Source: DASPLH01 sp035627675
Lineage (GTDB): Bacteria; Acidobacteriota; Terriglobia; Terriglobales; Acidobacteriaceae
Assembly: GCA_035627675.1 (NCBI GenBank)
Contig: DASPLH010000145.1
Coordinates: 1-13,182 of the forward strand
Reading direction: 5' to 3'
Length of the DNA: 13,182 bases
A program made the translations under genes and the position numbers. Positions 12,958 through 13,182 of the stretch are shown here, in pieces (position 1 is the stretch's first letter; the number at the start of each line of letters is the position of its first letter). Under the pieces are notes generated by a model that saw only the letters and a list, made by a program, of their open reading frames with translations, was not told the origin of the DNA and ran no database searches.

Positions 12958-13118
12958 CCATTCGCTTTCAGAGTTTCACCGCGGAAACGTACGGTAGGCG
13001 ATTTCTCGTTCACTATCGTGGATCGGACATTCCGACGAGGACGATTACGCGCCCTTGCTGAGTCTGAAACACGCTTCTGGTTGCAGCGGCGATCTCTTTC
13101 ACGGGGATCGCCTGTCTG

Positions 13119-13152
13119 GTGCACTCAACTGGTACACCAGTTGGACCTGCAC
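13119..13152. other. Interrupted hairpin at the window edge
   Basis: The outer arms GTGCA (13119-13123) and TGCAC (13148-13152) enclose CAACTGG-TACA-CCAGTTG (13126-13143). The two stems are separated by a small internal loop. It could be an operator or the leader of a gene beyond the window; nothing further can be seen. Confidence 0.4.
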
Positions 13153-13182
13153 TGATGACCGCTACTCCATCTTTTGTCGCAG

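Larger units (their letters stand above)
12835..13118. other. Non-coding region upstream of the pyr operon
   Basis: No credible gene is found here. Frames crossing it on both strands (for example 12792-13124 on the - strand) are Arg-rich and low in complexity, with no family motif. Apart from the CAGTTGC repeats and the TTCGTG cluster it holds a GGTGA-T-TCACC palindrome (12909-12919). Confidence 0.5.

Noticed and set aside
12792..13124. 110-aa Arg-rich frame on the - strand upstream of pyrR
   Set aside because: Low-complexity, overlaps the pyrR promoter and repeats, and has no recognisable family.
13155..13182. Possible ATG of a + strand gene leaving the window
   Set aside because: Only nine codons are visible and no convincing SD precedes it, so it cannot be supported.

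Overview
The window is high-GC bacterial DNA that most resembles an acidobacterial (Acidobacteriota, Terriglobia-like) chromosome. The basis is the pyrR-pyrB-pyrC order, the isolated small MerR regulator, the threonine-degradation pair, the Ig-repeat phospholipase C-like lipoprotein and a RAYT-type transposase set among short palindromic repeats. The taxon is inferred from gene style, not from a marker gene. No tRNA, rRNA or CRISPR array was seen.

Layout, left to right. (1) 1-1552, + strand: the end of an ABC exporter operon, with a DevA/MacB-type ATPase (5' end outside the window) overlapping a HlyD-type membrane fusion protein by ATGA. A bidirectional terminator follows. (2) 1614-2036, - strand: a small MerR-family regulator, divergent from (3) 2158-4317, + strand: a probable lipoprotein with three Ig-like repeats and a phospholipase C/acid phosphatase-type phosphoesterase domain. 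(4) 4379-4621, - strand: a compact unit with a sigma70-like promoter, a perfect Shine-Dalgarno, an 18-codon lysine/alanine ORF and an intrinsic terminator. (5) 4777-8227, + strand: tdh (threonine dehydrogenase) and kbl (glycine C-acetyltransferase), which together convert threonine to glycine and acetyl-CoA. A RAYT transposase and three copies of a three-hairpin repeat module lie between them. A strong terminator follows kbl. (6) 8279-12834, - strand: promoter, pyrR, pyrB, pyrC (pyrimidine biosynthesis and its regulator), then recQ. (7) 12796-13182: a gene-poor upstream region with short direct repeats and a hairpin.

Two repeat systems stand out. One is the REP-like module: a variable 5-bp hairpin, then a GTAG-preceded CCCAGCAC/GTGCTGGG hairpin, then a GTCCC/GGGAC hairpin, with near-constant spacing. 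It is direct upstream of the transposase, inverted immediately downstream, and direct again before kbl. The third hairpin of the upstream copy contains the transposase's own ribosome binding site. The other is a set of 10-nt-periodic CGTG-core clusters at 8251-8280, 9901-9929 (inverted), 9948-9977 and, in a variant form, 12928-12957. The first three bracket recQ.

The most unusual gene-like object is the 18-aa basic peptide unit, because promoter, SD, ORF and terminator all agree in orientation and spacing.
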